64,000 bases of DNA from Intestinimonas massiliensis (ex Afouda et al. 2020) (GCF_900626285.1 NZ_LR131148.1:252275-316274); one strand, 5' to 3'; shown: positions 7,819 to 16,058, counted from the first letter of the stretch. Notes: a model not told the origin generated them from the letters alone. Translations and numbers: made by a program.

Positions 7819-9435
7819 TTATGCGGCGATTTCCACAATGTCCAGCCCCAGGCTAAACTGTGCAAAGTCAATGTTGAAATCAATGTGCAGCTTGTAGTCC
7901 CGATAGACCTCCACCCGACGGATCAGGCAGTTGACGATCATTTTCTTCGCCTCCAGGCTGGCCGTGTCGTAAAGATCTGCCCAGGAGATCACATTGTCGT
8001 ACTGCTCCTCCAGGGAGTGCAGAACAGTTTGCCCTTTCTCATAGGCGGCCTGGGCGTCATCAAACTGCTTTTGCAGTTCAGCGCATTTGGCCTCGGCCTC
8101 GGACACCATAGAGCTCAGCAGGTCTTTGGAAAAGGCGCTTTCCCCTCGCAGGGCCTTGATGACTTCCGCTTTGAGCATATCCAGTTCATCGGCTGCCTTG
8201 CTGTAATCTGCCCGGACGGAGCGGAGCAGATTTTTTCGCTCCTCCATCTTTTCCCGATAGCGGGCGTTGACAATCTCACTTTTGGGGATCGCTTTCATGC
8301 GCTCAAAGATTTGCCGCACCAGCTTATCAATAATCCCGTCCAGGATATGTGCCGTGTAGCCCGTCTGCCCGTCACAGTCGGTCTGCTTGCGGGTTTTGCC
8401 ATAGCAGATGTACCGCACCCGCTTGATCACCCGGTGGGGATCATCCTTGCAGGGGTACGCCTTGCCGCTGGTGGTGAGGTTGAGTCGGGCCCCACAATGG
8501 CCGCAGTACACATTCCCGGACAAGAGCGACTGGCCTGCGATGTTGCGGGGAACGGTGCGTTCCGTTTCATTGGCCCGGTTGGTACGAATGCGCTGGGCTG
8601 CCTCAAACAGTTCCGGCTCAATGATTTGCAGGTGGGGCAGCACCGGGGAGCGGCTTTCCCCGCTGCGGAGTACGCCGGTATAGGTCAGGTTACAGAGGAT
8701 GCCCCGGATGGTGGCATGGTGCCACATCTTGCCGCTCCGGGCCCGGTAGCCCAGTTTGTTTAAGTAGGTGGCGATCCGCTGGGCTCCGTAGCCCTCATGC
8801 ACATACTTGTCAAAGACAATACGGACAACAGCGGCCTCGGTTTCATTGAGCGCCAGCTCGTAAACCTCATGCTTGCGCTTATTCACGCGCCCGCTTTTCA
8901 CAAGGTCATAGCCATAGGGGGCGACTCCGCCCTTAAAGCCTCCATCCTCCACAAGCTGTCCCAGGGCGGTTTTGGTGCGGATGGAGGTTTTTTCGCTTTC
9001 ACCGTCCGCTTGCCAGAACCGGATGTAGTTGGTGAGTTTGTCGGTGTGGTTGTCAAACCGCTGCTCACCCTCCTGGGTGCTCCAAACCCGGACGCCGTTC
9101 TTGACGAACCATTCCACCACAAAGGGCGTTTCGTCCGCGATCCGCCCGATGCGGTCAAACATGAACACCAGCAGAATATCAAACTTGCCCTGCCGGGCCC
9201 GTTCCTTGATGATTTGCAGCTTGTCCCGGTTTTCCGCCCGTACCTTGTGGCCGGAAACGCCGTCCTCTTGTTCCTCGTGAACAATCGTCCAGCCCATTTT
9301 CTCACAAAAGGCGTGGCAGGCTTTCCGCTGCATGGGAATGTCGGCTTGGTTCTTATCGTTGTGATCCACCTGCTTATCGGTAGACACCCGGTATAAACAA
9401 TCAACGCGAGTGCCAATTATCATTTGATTTTCCAT
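7819..9435 (-). CDS. Large serine recombinase (integrase of the element)
   Basis: A 538-residue site-specific recombinase that would catalyse integration and excision at the tRNA-Ala site. N-terminal resolvase domain with catalytic Ser18 in YRVSTDKQ and the DRIGR motif; a recombinase domain with GYGAQRIATYLNKLG; a zinc ribbon with CGHCGARL and a second Cys pair; a long coiled coil in the last 150 residues. Start ATG is preceded by AAAGGATGG. Its 3' end is only 230 bp from attL, the usual place for a serine integrase gene. The reconstructed attP dyad supports it as the integrating enzyme. Confidence 0.93.
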   Translation of the reverse strand: MENQMIIGTRVDCLYRVSTDKQVDHNDKNQADIPMQRKACHAFCEKMGWTIVHEEQEDGVSGHKVRAENRDKLQIIKERARQGKFDILLVFMFDRIGRIADETPFVVEWFVKNGVRVWSTQEGEQRFDNHTDKLTNYIRFWQADGESEKTSIRTKTALGQLVEDGGFKGGVAPYGYDLVKSGRVNKRKHEVYELALNETEAAVVRIVFDKYVHEGYGAQRIATYLNKLGYRARSGKMWHHATIRGILCNLTYTGVLRSGESRSPVLPHLQIIEPELFEAAQRIRTNRANETERTVPRNIAGQSLLSGNVYCGHCGARLNLTTSGKAYPCKDDPHRVIKRVRYICYGKTRKQTDCDGQTGYTAHILDGIIDKLVRQIFERMKAIPKSEIVNARYREKMEERKNLLRSVRADYSKAADELDMLKAEVIKALRGESAFSKDLLSSMVSEAEAKCAELQKQFDDAQAAYEKGQTVLHSLEEQYDNVISWADLYDTASLEAKKMIVNCLIRRVEVYRDYKLHIDFNIDFAQFSLGLDIVEIAA

Positions 9436-9508
9436 ATATAAGCCATCCTTTCAAATGTCATTTTGGCAGGTGAAAAGAGGCTTTTTGTACGCAGGATTTT
9501 TGAACTTG

Positions 9509-9721
9509 TCAAGGTGCATAGAGACTACCCCCACCATTATTATCCCTCTGTTCCGAGGTTTTGACAAGGATGACTCCGGGCCGGGTGGATGAGGTCTGCG
9601 CCACAAAGGACGAGAGCAAAATCTGCTTGACCTGCCCAATGGCCGCTGTGTTTCGTGACTCCGCAAAGGTGGCGGATATTTCAAACCCATCAATGGCAAA
9701 AACAGCATTTGCCTTTGGCAT
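9509..9721 (-). CDS. tnpW: Small transposon-encoded protein, TnpW-like
   Basis: A 70-residue protein, MPKANAVFAIDGFEISATF..., then an Arg-rich amphipathic helix (NTAAIGQVKQILLSSF). The pattern resembles the TnpW family of small proteins commonly encoded near recombinases in clostridial mobile elements; its role is unknown, possibly a recombination accessory factor. A clear GAGAGGAGG ribosome site precedes the ATG. Placed upstream of, and co-oriented with, the integrase gene. The family assignment is from memory of the motif, so moderate confidence. Confidence 0.6.
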   Translation of the reverse strand: MPKANAVFAIDGFEISATFAESRNTAAIGQVKQILLSSFVAQTSSTRPGVILVKTSEQRDNNGGGSLYAP

Positions 9722-9782
9722 ATACGGCCTCCTCTCTCATGGACGGACTGACATAAACAAACTCCCCCTTGTCCCGTGGGGC

Positions 9783-9826
9783 AAGGAACAGGGCCAGCAC
9801 CGCTTCTGATGCTGGCCCTGTTCCTT
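9783..9826. other. Long perfect hairpin between small genes
   Basis: AAGGAACAGGGCCAGCA pairs perfectly with TGCTGGCCCTGTTCCTT across a 10-nt loop. There is no T-run on either strand, so it is not a standard terminator; it may be an mRNA processing or stability element on the minus-strand transcript. Confidence 0.6.
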
Positions 9827-9831
9827 ACCTA

Positions 9832-9856
9832 ACTTCTGGACAAAGTGTCCAGAAGT
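9832..9856. repeat. Dispersed palindrome copy 1 of 9
   Basis: ACTTCTGGACA-AAG-TGTCCAGAAGT, fully symmetrical arms; overlaps the stop codon of the small gene at 9856-10056. Confidence 0.9.
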
Positions 9857-10056
9857 CAGTAAGGGCTTTCCTCAAAGTGCTGCTGGGCCTCTTCCAGACT
9901 GCGGATGTCGAAAACCTCATAGAGCTCCGCCACCACGCGCCGGATGTCGTTGGGAGAAAACCCGCAGTTCTCCATCGCGTAGATGACATAGCCACGGCAG
10001 GCATTGTTGCTCCACGGCTGGGACAGCATAGCAGCCAACATAGGATCATAGTCCAT
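9856..10056 (-). CDS. Small hypothetical protein of the element
   Basis: A 66-residue protein, MDYDPMLAAMLSQPWSN..., ending EEAQQHFEESPY. I do not recognise a named family; it is mostly helical, acidic at the C-terminus, with an NDIRRVVAELYEVF helix. Start chosen at the ATG at 10056, 8-9 nt behind GTGAGGG; an in-frame ATG seven codons earlier lacks a ribosome site. Such small genes beside the sigma-like gene are common in Tn1549-type elements. Confidence 0.6.
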   Translation of the reverse strand: MDYDPMLAAMLSQPWSNNACRGYVIYAMENCGFSPNDIRRVVAELYEVFDIRSLEEAQQHFEESPY

Positions 10057-10250
10057 TCTGTTATCCCTCACTTTCATAAATGGCGGGGAGCGCCGCGCTC
10101 ATTTTCTTGCCCCGTCATAAGACAGCCATACTCGGCAGCGACGCTCTCCCACAAAGGGTGCGGCGGCCTGTGGCCCCCGCACCTCCTTTGCGGAGAGAAA
10201 ATCTCCTCTCACATACCACCAGAAAAAGAGGGGTGAATGGAGATGGTAAC

Positions 10251-10673
10251 TCAGAAATTTTCCTGCAAATATTTTTTCATGCGCTCAATCCCGCATTTCA
10301 CGGAGCAGCGGACGGCGCTCTTGTCCACGCCCTCCTCGCGGGCGATCTGACGGCAGCTCTTTCCAAGGATCAAGTGAGCGTCCACCCGGCGGCCCTGGAT
10401 CTCCGGCAGGGAATTGAGGGCGTTCCACAGCCGGAAGAACAGCTCCTTGCGATCCATGAGCTCCTGGGGGCTGGGCTCGTGCAGGCAGGCGGAGTATTCG
10501 ATCCCATCGTCACAGTCCAGGGAATAATAAGCCTTGTTGTAGCGCACCCGTTCCGCATGGGCGGCCTCGCGCCGCTTGCTGGCCATGAGTTCCTCGGCTA
10601 CCTCGTCAGGCACCTCCACCAGTTCGTCCGATAAGTACCAATAATAAAAATCTTTCAGATTGATCGTTGTCAT
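10251..10673 (-). CDS. Sigma-70-like regulatory protein of the element
   Basis: A 140-residue protein beginning MTTINLKDFYYWYLSDELVE, with a C-terminal helix-turn-helix (LGKSCRQIAREEGVDKSAV) like sigma region 4. This matches the short sigma-like proteins of Tn916/Tn1549-type elements that control transfer or recombination genes. Start is the ATG behind GGAGGACAAGCT. It is followed by the small ORF at 9856-10056 in the same direction. Role in regulating the integrase is inferred from position. Confidence 0.75.
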   Translation of the reverse strand: MTTINLKDFYYWYLSDELVEVPDEVAEELMASKRREAAHAERVRYNKAYYSLDCDDGIEYSACLHEPSPQELMDRKELFFRLWNALNSLPEIQGRRVDAHLILGKSCRQIAREEGVDKSAVRCSVKCGIERMKKYLQENF

Positions 10674-10763
10674 AGCTTGTCCTCCATTTTGTTTCGGTTG
10701 ATGGGTTGAGCGGAAACAAAATGGGGAGCTGGCGGGGAGCGGCACCCAGGAGAGCCGATCTGT

Positions 10764-10787
10764 ACCTCTGGACAAAGTGTCCAGAAG
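10764..10787. repeat. Dispersed palindrome copy 2 of 9
   Basis: ACCTCTGGACA-AAG-TGTCCAGAAG upstream of the sigma-like gene. Confidence 0.9.
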
Positions 10788-10942
10788 CAGGACAAACAAA
10801 ATGCGCCTGCGCGACACAAGGCCACACAAGCGCATGAAATGACAAATTTATTTATGTACTGCCAAATTTCGCATCCGCCGCCAGACTGATCCTGCTGTGC
10901 GGGTGGGCTTTTTTTGACAGGTTAGGGGGATGGAAAAGGAAA

Positions 10943-10981
10943 AAGGACACGGCGATACCTCCTGGACACCGCCGTATCCTT
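10943..10981 (-). terminator. Bidirectional terminator upstream of the sigma-like gene
   Basis: AAGGACACGGCG / CGCCGTATCCTT stem, with A-run on one side and T-run on the other. The stretch 10674-11188 holds this, palindrome copy 2, a second terminator at 11035-11066 and no gene I can support. Confidence 0.75.
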
Positions 10982-11034
10982 AAAAAAGGGCGACTTTAAC
11001 ACACCCCCCGTATTCTCATTTTTTGAAAAGAAAA

Positions 11035-11066
11035 CGGCGGCTTGAAATTGTTATTTCAAAACCGCC
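11035..11066 (-). terminator. Terminator after the KTR gene
   Basis: On the minus strand GGCGGT-TTGAAAT pairs with ATTTCAA-GCCGCC and is followed by GTTTTCTTTT, ending the TetR-CPBP-KTR transcript. Confidence 0.75.
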
Positions 11067-11188
11067 TGCTTTCGGTTTGCAGCCATACTCAAAATAGCAG
11101 CGGTTTAGTTTTTCCGCTTAGCCAGCAATCGTACAGCGCAATCAGTTGTCAAAAAGAAAGAGCCGATAACCGCATTTTGATCTGCGTG

Positions 11189-11383
11189 TTATCGGCTCTG
11201 CGTCTGTGCGTCTGGCTCTTTGATAACTGTGGTATTCAGATGTTTTACATTGATTAAAGTCTCTTGTCTACACTTAGGACAGAACAGCGGAAAATATTTT
11301 AGTTCTGTATCCCCACGAATTTTCAGCCTTGTCTTATTTCCGCAAACAGGGCAGCGCAACCATTCTGAAATCACATTTTCCAT
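11189..11383 (-). CDS. Cysteine-rich KTR-type small protein
   Basis: A 64-residue zinc-ribbon-like protein: LRCPVCGNKTRLKIRGDTELKYFPLF then CPKCRQETLINV. Two CxxC pairs and the NKTRLKIR signature match the cysteine-rich KTR family found next to resistance or cargo genes in conjugative elements of Firmicutes. Start ATG lies 2 nt after the CPBP stop, with GAGGGAG inside the end of that gene as ribosome site, so the two are translationally linked. Function unknown. Confidence 0.8.
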   Translation of the reverse strand: MENVISEWLRCPVCGNKTRLKIRGDTELKYFPLFCPKCRQETLINVKHLNTTVIKEPDAQTQSR

Positions 11384-11384
11384 A

Positions 11385-12134
11385 TCAGTTATGCTCCCTC
11401 TCGTAATACTGATTTTGGGGGAGTGTCTTTGTGAGAATAAAAGAATAAGCAATAGTAATTGCAAACAGTACCAACTGGAAGATGATACGCTTTTCTATCG
11501 TCAATCCTACCACGTTTGCAAAAACACTTGTGATATTAATTGCGGAGTGGGTAATCATACAAGGGAACAAACTACCGCCACGATAATAAAGAATGACAAA
11601 CAGAAAACCAATCGCAATCGCCCCTGTAACTTGAAATATGTTTTCTACTATTTCCGCACCACTGCCATTCACCAAGTTTAGTAAATGTCCCAAACCAAAT
11701 GTAACACTTGAAATGATAATCGCCGTTTTTACATTGTCTTTTGCTATCGCTTTGAAAAGCAGTCCTCTAAAAATCACTTCTTCTAAAAACCCAACACAAA
11801 ACATACAGGCAATATAGCAGACGGTTCCTGTCAAGTTCAAATTAAATGCCGCTCCGTTCCACAAATTTCTTGTGGCTAAAATTATCAATGGAATATAGAA
11901 CAGAAAGCGGCTGGCGGGTATGGGAGATTTACAAAGCCCATATCGTTTCAGCAAGTTATTTTTCCTAATAAATGCCAAGAGGACAACAGACTGTAAGATA
12001 CAGAAAATAGCACTTGCAGAATATTCAATCCCTATTTTTTCATTTAGTGGATTGGCTAAAGATTGCAGAACACAATAAATCACAATCCATACGATTGTAA
12101 AGGTCAGCTCGCTTTTTTCATATAGCGTTCTCAT
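11385..12134 (-). CDS. CPBP family intramembrane metalloprotease
   Basis: A 249-residue polytopic membrane protein with about seven hydrophobic segments. The CPBP/Abi motifs are all present: EEVIFRGLL (paired glutamates and Arg), FGLGHLLN (His) and HSAINITS (His/Asn). Bacterial members process prenylated proteins or peptides or give immunity to bacteriocins. Start ATGA overlaps the TetR stop. AT-rich compared with the rest of the element, so it probably arrived separately as cargo together with the TetR and KTR genes. Plausible roles are peptide self-immunity or stress-regulated processing. Confidence 0.88.
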   Translation of the reverse strand: MRTLYEKSELTFTIVWIVIYCVLQSLANPLNEKIGIEYSASAIFCILQSVVLLAFIRKNNLLKRYGLCKSPIPASRFLFYIPLIILATRNLWNGAAFNLNLTGTVCYIACMFCVGFLEEVIFRGLLFKAIAKDNVKTAIIISSVTFGLGHLLNLVNGSGAEIVENIFQVTGAIAIGFLFVILYYRGGSLFPCMITHSAINITSVFANVVGLTIEKRIIFQLVLFAITIAYSFILTKTLPQNQYYEREHN

Positions 12135-12703
12135 TTCGTATCCTCCTGTGCCGCTAATACCGCACCAGTATAAGCTCGCTCTATATGCGTCCTTATGAGT
12201 TCTTCATCATACTCTAATGAATTGTTTGCAATAATGCTTGCATAGCCATGAGCAAATAAAAAAACTGTCAAAAAGATTTCTTTTACTTGCTCTATGCTTC
12301 CTCCGACTGCTCCTTGCATTGCCAAAAGAACAGGCATAAGTTCTTCGGCATCTATTATTTCAAGTAATGTCCTTCCATTAAAAAAGTTTGATTGAAAAAG
12401 GAAGCGAAACAAATGCGGTTCTTCAACTGCAAAATGGATATAGTTCAATCCAATTCCAAGCATAACACCTTCTTGCGGGCTTTTAATATTCATCAGGTAT
12501 TCAGAATGATAGCCGTCTGCTTTTGCATAAGCAGCTTCTTTCAATTCCTCTATCGTTGCAAAGTGATACATAACGGGCTGAGTAGAGCAGTTTAGTTTTT
12601 TTGCGACTGTCCTTGCGTTAATATTTTCTGCACCCACTTCACGAGCAACCTCAAAGGCAGCGTCAATGACCATTTCTTTTGTAATCTTTGCTCTTGGCGG
12701 CAC
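12131..12703 (-). CDS. TetR family transcriptional repressor of the CPBP operon
   Basis: A 190-residue protein with an N-terminal TetR helix-turn-helix (NINARTVAKKLNCSTQPVMYHFATIEELKEA) and a helical ligand domain. Starts at a GTG seven bases behind GGAGGG. First gene of the TetR-CPBP-KTR operon; a strong promoter with a perfect palindrome just after its -10 lies upstream, the layout of an autorepressed TetR gene. The inducer is unknown. Confidence 0.88.
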   Translation of the reverse strand: MPPRAKITKEMVIDAAFEVAREVGAENINARTVAKKLNCSTQPVMYHFATIEELKEAAYAKADGYHSEYLMNIKSPQEGVMLGIGLNYIHFAVEEPHLFRFLFQSNFFNGRTLLEIIDAEELMPVLLAMQGAVGGSIEQVKEIFLTVFLFAHGYASIIANNSLEYDEELIRTHIERAYTGAVLAAQEDTK

Positions 12704-12725
12704 GCTTTGTCCCTCCTATAATTGA

Positions 12726-12768
12726 TGTTATATAACATTAATTATATATCAATTTGTAGGAATGTCAA
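12726..12768 (-). promoter_or_regulatory. Promoter and operator of the TetR-CPBP-KTR operon
   Basis: On the minus strand: TTGACA (12768-12763), 16-nt spacer, TATAAT (12746-12741), then TGTTATATAACA (12737-12726), a perfect 12-bp palindrome covering the expected transcription start. The palindrome is the likely TetR operator. Confidence 0.82.
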
Positions 12769-12900
12769 TACCTTGATTGGAGATTGGAAATTTCTCAAAA
12801 GCACCAACTATGGGAAGAAATATCGGCATAACTTGACAAGTTAAATGTCATGTTTACTTGAAACGAAATTAAATAGTCAGTAGTATGAAATACACCATCG

Positions 12901-12933
12901 TTCAAATAATAATACCTGAAATGTAAAATTACA
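12901..12933 (+). promoter_or_regulatory. Promoter and possible operator of the XRE gene
   Basis: TTCAAA (12901-12906), 17-nt spacer, TAAAAT (12924-12929). The -10 lies inside TGTAA-AA-TTACA, an inverted repeat that could be an autoregulatory site. Confidence 0.55.
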
Positions 12934-12945
12934 TTAGGTGATATT

Positions 12946-13305
12946 ATGAAGTTTAAACGAGATGAACGCCGCTTTGATTTTCACGATATAGGGCTTGCCA
13001 TTAAGCGGGCGCGGGAGGCCGCTGGGATGACGCAGGAGCAACTGGCCTATATTGTTGACCGGGCTCCGCGCACCATCATGTATAACGAGAATGACGGCCA
13101 GCACCCCAGCCTCAACACCTTTTATCAGATGGTGACAATGTTCGATATATCGGTAGATCAATATTTCTATCCGTCCAAGAATAGAGGGAGCGAGTGCAGA
13201 AAGCGGATTGACGCCATGCTCAACGCCCTGGACGAAAAAGAACTGAAAATTGTAGAAGCCACCATCCAAGCGATGAAAGCGGCCAAGGAAACGGAGGATG
13301 CGTAA
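12946..13305 (+). CDS. XRE-family helix-turn-helix regulator of the element
   Basis: A 119-residue cytoplasmic DNA-binding protein. HTH at about residues 16-70 (IKRAREAAGMTQEQLAYIVDRAPRTIMYNENDGQHPSL), followed by a helical C-terminus. It is one of very few plus-strand genes in the backbone, pointing away from the TetR operon and toward the relaxase block, as expected for the control gene of a conjugative element. Ribosome site TAGGTGAT. Likely represses transfer or recombination functions; this is position-based inference. Confidence 0.85.
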   Translation: MKFKRDERRFDFHDIGLAIKRAREAAGMTQEQLAYIVDRAPRTIMYNENDGQHPSLNTFYQMVTMFDISVDQYFYPSKNRGSECRKRIDAMLNALDEKELKIVEATIQAMKAAKETEDA

Positions 13306-13448
13306 AGAGAAACACGCGCCTCCGTTTTTTCGCGCCACTTCGGGGGTTGCACGTTTCGGCAAGCAATTCGGGTGTGGCCACACTCCGAAATTTTCACAGG
13401 CCGCAGGCCCGTGAAAATGCTTGTTGGGGAGCTCCCCAAACCCGCTGA

Positions 13449-13473
13449 ACTTCTGGACACTTTGTCCAGAAGT
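13449..13473. repeat. Dispersed palindrome copy 3 of 9
   Basis: ACTTCTGGACA-CTT-TGTCCAGAAGT between the XRE gene and the relaxase, opposite orientation at the 3-nt centre to copies 1 and 2. Confidence 0.9.
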
Positions 13474-13507
13474 CCCGGCGCAAGCGCCTGTTGTCGGCGG
13501 CCCGGAG

Positions 13508-14914
13508 CTAACGCTCCTGGGCCTTATTTTTTTGCTCGTCCGCGTGGCCGAGCAGGTGATCGATATTCGCCTTGACTGCCACGGCCTGCCGCATATCCGC
13601 CTGGGCCTTGCGGTATTCCGCATAGAGGGCCTTTTTCTTTTCAGAGAGCTCCCGGTGCTGCTTTTTCAGCGTGTCCATTTTGGGGAGCTTTGCCCCGCCC
13701 AAAAGCTCACTCATAGCCGCCTTTGCCGCCCGGTAGTCGGCCAGCTCCGCCTCGTGCTGGGCCAGATATTTTCTGCTATACCGGGCCGCCTTGTAGCCGT
13801 CAAACACGGGCCGCGTCTTTGCGTACTGCACCACCGCGCCCATGAGCTCGGAGGTTTTGACAAGGGCGGCCTCCGTGTCCCGCAGCTCCCCGGCCAGCTT
13901 GTGAGCCCGATCCACCGCCGCCTCGGTGCTGGATGCCAGCGCCGCATAGTCCATAAGATCGTGTTCACGGAGATACAGGAGCGCGGCGGCCATCTGCTTT
14001 ATGTTATAGACTTTGGCCCACCGCTCATAGGCCGGGCCCTTGCCCTGGGCCATGCGTTCTTGAATGTCGATGATCAGATTGACGCGCCGGGCCGGGGCCG
14101 GGCTGTCCTGGGGAAGCTCCGGGATGGGCCGCTCCCCGGCAATCGCCGCCCGGATGTCATGGGGATCGAAACCGGGGCCCAGGGTGGATGCCCGCAGACG
14201 GGTGTACTTATCCTGCCCAGGGGCCAGGAACGAGATCGCGCCACCCCGACCATGCTTTACTTGAAAGCCGGACTCCTCCATGAGCCGCAGAAACGCCGGG
14301 AAGTCAGCGGGCTTTTGCTCCAGAGCCGCCACGATCCCCAGCCGCACCCGCTGCTGGGCCGAGGGCGGCTTTTCCCCAATCCATTGTCCATAGTGGAGAA
14401 AGCGACCCTTGCTGTGCTGCTTCGGATTTTGAATAACAGACAGCTCGTGCTCAATGCACACCCGGTCAGAGAGCCGCCGCACCGCAAAGCTGGAGCCGAT
14501 GAAGTTATGGAATTTCCGGGAACAGTCCTGGGAGGTGGAGTTGTAATAAATGTGATTGTGAATGTGGCCCTTGTCAATGTGGGTGCAGACGAAGAACTGA
14601 TACTTGCCCTTTGTCCAGCGCATGGCTGTTTCATAGCCGATTTTGTTTGCCTCCTCCGGCGTGACCTCGCCGGGTGGGAACGCCTGCCGGATCTGAAAGA
14701 ACAGGGCCCCGCGCTCCACGGCCCGGCCCGTTTCCGCCTGGTACTGGCTTTTCAGCAGCAGGAACTCAGCGGGGGCGGATGCAGGATCACAGAGATAGGC
14801 AGACACAGCCCCCAGCTTTTTCGGATTGAGCCCATAAGCAAACCGCTCCTCCATCGTCTGGATGGCCGTTTTCCCAGCCGCTACCTTGTAGGGCCGGATG
14901 TAGGTTGTAGCGAT
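13508..14914 (-). CDS. MOBP-type relaxase / mobilization nuclease
   Basis: A 468-residue relaxase that would nick oriT and pilot the DNA strand during transfer. The metal-binding three-His motif is HIDKGHIHNHIYYNS; upstream is the conserved FAYGLNPKKLGAVSAYLCDP block. The C-terminal 150 residues are Lys/Glu-rich coiled coil. The homologous start appears to be the codon ATC at 14914, reading xATTYIRPYKVAAGKTAIQT, placed 7 nt behind a perfect AAAGGAGG; the first ATG (14854) would remove this conserved N-terminus. Either an unusual AUC start is used or expression of the full form is impaired. Confidence 0.9.
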   Translation of the reverse strand: MATTYIRPYKVAAGKTAIQTMEERFAYGLNPKKLGAVSAYLCDPASAPAEFLLLKSQYQAETGRAVERGALFFQIRQAFPPGEVTPEEANKIGYETAMRWTKGKYQFFVCTHIDKGHIHNHIYYNSTSQDCSRKFHNFIGSSFAVRRLSDRVCIEHELSVIQNPKQHSKGRFLHYGQWIGEKPPSAQQRVRLGIVAALEQKPADFPAFLRLMEESGFQVKHGRGGAISFLAPGQDKYTRLRASTLGPGFDPHDIRAAIAGERPIPELPQDSPAPARRVNLIIDIQERMAQGKGPAYERWAKVYNIKQMAAALLYLREHDLMDYAALASSTEAAVDRAHKLAGELRDTEAALVKTSELMGAVVQYAKTRPVFDGYKAARYSRKYLAQHEAELADYRAAKAAMSELLGGAKLPKMDTLKKQHRELSEKKKALYAEYRKAQADMRQAVAVKANIDHLLGHADEQKNKAQER

Positions 14915-14975
14915 AGTCGCACCTCCTTTCCCAGCAGAAAAAACGGGCGGCGGTCTGTTCCACCCGCCGCCCGGA

Positions 14976-15000
14976 ACGTCTGGACAAAGTGTCCAGAAGT
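14976..15000. repeat. Dispersed palindrome copy 4 of 9
   Basis: ACGTCTGGACA-AAG-TGTCCAGAAGT, in the spacer between the relaxase and CD1845-like genes. Confidence 0.9.
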
Positions 15001-15001
15001 A

Positions 15002-15292
15002 TCAGCTTGCCATAAAGTCCATCGCCGCATACTTCACACCATACAGGCGCTCCACCAGCCAGCCGCCCAGGGCCGGGAGCCCAAAGGGAGAAACCAGGAA
15101 CGCCAGCACGAACATGGCGATGCAGCCTGTGGTCTGCCCGGCCAGCAGGCAAAGGATCGCCAGCAGGGACAGGCCCACACACGCCACAACGCACACAGCG
15201 CCCGCCACGCAGGACAGGAACGAGAGCACCGCCACGGCGAGGATCAGGGCCAGAATAAAGGGAGCCGCGATAATTTTTAAGATCGTCCGCAT
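15002..15292 (-). CDS. CD1845-like membrane protein of conjugative elements
   Basis: A 96-residue, strongly hydrophobic protein with two or three TM segments (residues 5-30, 33-55, 58-76) and a short C-terminal tail ending YAAMDFMAS. It resembles the CD1845 family encoded between relaxase and mobC genes in Tn1549-type elements. AGGAGGT precedes the ATG by seven bases. Function unknown. Confidence 0.75.
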   Translation of the reverse strand: MRTILKIIAAPFILALILAVAVLSFLSCVAGAVCVVACVGLSLLAILCLLAGQTTGCIAMFVLAFLVSPFGLPALGGWLVERLYGVKYAAMDFMAS

Positions 15293-15385
15293 GGTTCATA
15301 CCTCCTACAAAAGTTTGATATTTGCCTCTATATGTATATTATAACTCCGTAAGAGGAGCCCAACAAGGATGCCTCAGCTATCCCC

Positions 15386-15410
15386 ACCTCTGGACAAAGT
15401 GTCCAGAAGT
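15386..15410. repeat. Dispersed palindrome copy 5 of 9
   Basis: ACCTCTGGACA-AAG-TGTCCAGAAGT between the CD1845-like gene and mobC. Confidence 0.9.
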
Positions 15411-15451
15411 CGAGATAGCCGGGGAACGGCGTAGGGCCGCTCCCCGGCAGG

Positions 15452-15799
15452 TCAGAGCCGCACAATGGCGGAGAGCTTTTCCAGAAGATCGGACAGGGGC
15501 CGCCACAGCTTTTCATAGTCCCGCTGCAACGCCTTGATTTCCTCCGGGTAGATACCGCCATAGGTGTTTGCCTGGATCGCCACCTGGTTTAAGTTGTTGG
15601 AGCACCGCCGCTGGAGCGACACCAGCTCCTGGACAGGTGACAGATCAACATGGAGCACATAGCCATTGAGAGCCATTTTCCGCATATAGGCCCCCATATT
15701 ACGGATGCCCGCCTCGGCCATACGCTCCTGGATCAGCGCCAGCTCCTCCTCGGACACCATCACATGAAGATGGATGGGGCGGCGGCGTTTCTTTGTCAC
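15452..15799 (-). CDS. mobC: MobC-like relaxosome protein
   Basis: A 115-residue basic protein: an N-terminal ribbon-helix-helix-like part (RRPIHLHVMVSEEELALIQERMAEAG) followed by the MobC helix with RKMALNGY and LSPVQELVSLQRRCSNNLNQVA, typical of plasmid/ICE mobilization proteins that melt oriT for the relaxase. Starts at GTG overlapping the stop of the upstream 54-residue ORF (GTGA). oriT is normally found near this gene. Confidence 0.88.
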   Translation of the reverse strand: MTKKRRRPIHLHVMVSEEELALIQERMAEAGIRNMGAYMRKMALNGYVLHVDLSPVQELVSLQRRCSNNLNQVAIQANTYGGIYPEEIKALQRDYEKLWRPLSDLLEKLSAIVRL

Positions 15800-15960
15800 C
15801 GCTCCTCCCGTTCCAGGCTCCGGCTGGTGCGGGGCGGCTCCTTTACTTTGTCCAGCGCCTTGTCACGCTCTGGGGGCAGCGCGGGGATCGGCGTACCGAA
15901 CACCCCGCAAAGCCGCTTCACTTCCAGATCGGCAAAATCCTGTTCATGCTTCTTGTCCAT
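15796..15960 (-). CDS. Small ORF coupled to mobC
   Basis: A 54-residue ORF, MDKKHEQDFADLEVKRLCGVF and on to RTSRSLEREER, with AGGAGGACGATT as ribosome site and a stop that overlaps the mobC GTG. Its charge pattern and coupling suggest a relaxosome accessory protein; no family recognised. The IS3 insertion begins only 40 bp upstream and may have separated it from its promoter. Confidence 0.65.
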   Translation of the reverse strand: MDKKHEQDFADLEVKRLCGVFGTPIPALPPERDKALDKVKEPPRTSRSLEREER

Positions 15961-16013
15961 AATCGTCCTCCTATCTGTCGTGAACAGGTCCAGTAAAAAC
16001 GGACAGTGACAAA

Positions 16014-16054
16014 AGACCCCCTGATGTAGGAAAATAGACTACATCAGGGGGTCT
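16014..16054 (+). promoter_or_regulatory. SD-sequestering hairpin at the IS3 left end
   Basis: AGACCCCCTGATGTAG pairs perfectly (16 bp) with CTACATCAGGGGGTCT; the only candidate ribosome site for OrfA (AGGGGG, about 8 nt before ATG 16059) lies in the 3' arm. Transcripts entering from outside would fold and block translation, a known self-protection strategy of insertion sequences. Confidence 0.7.
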
Positions 16055-16058
16055 TGTC

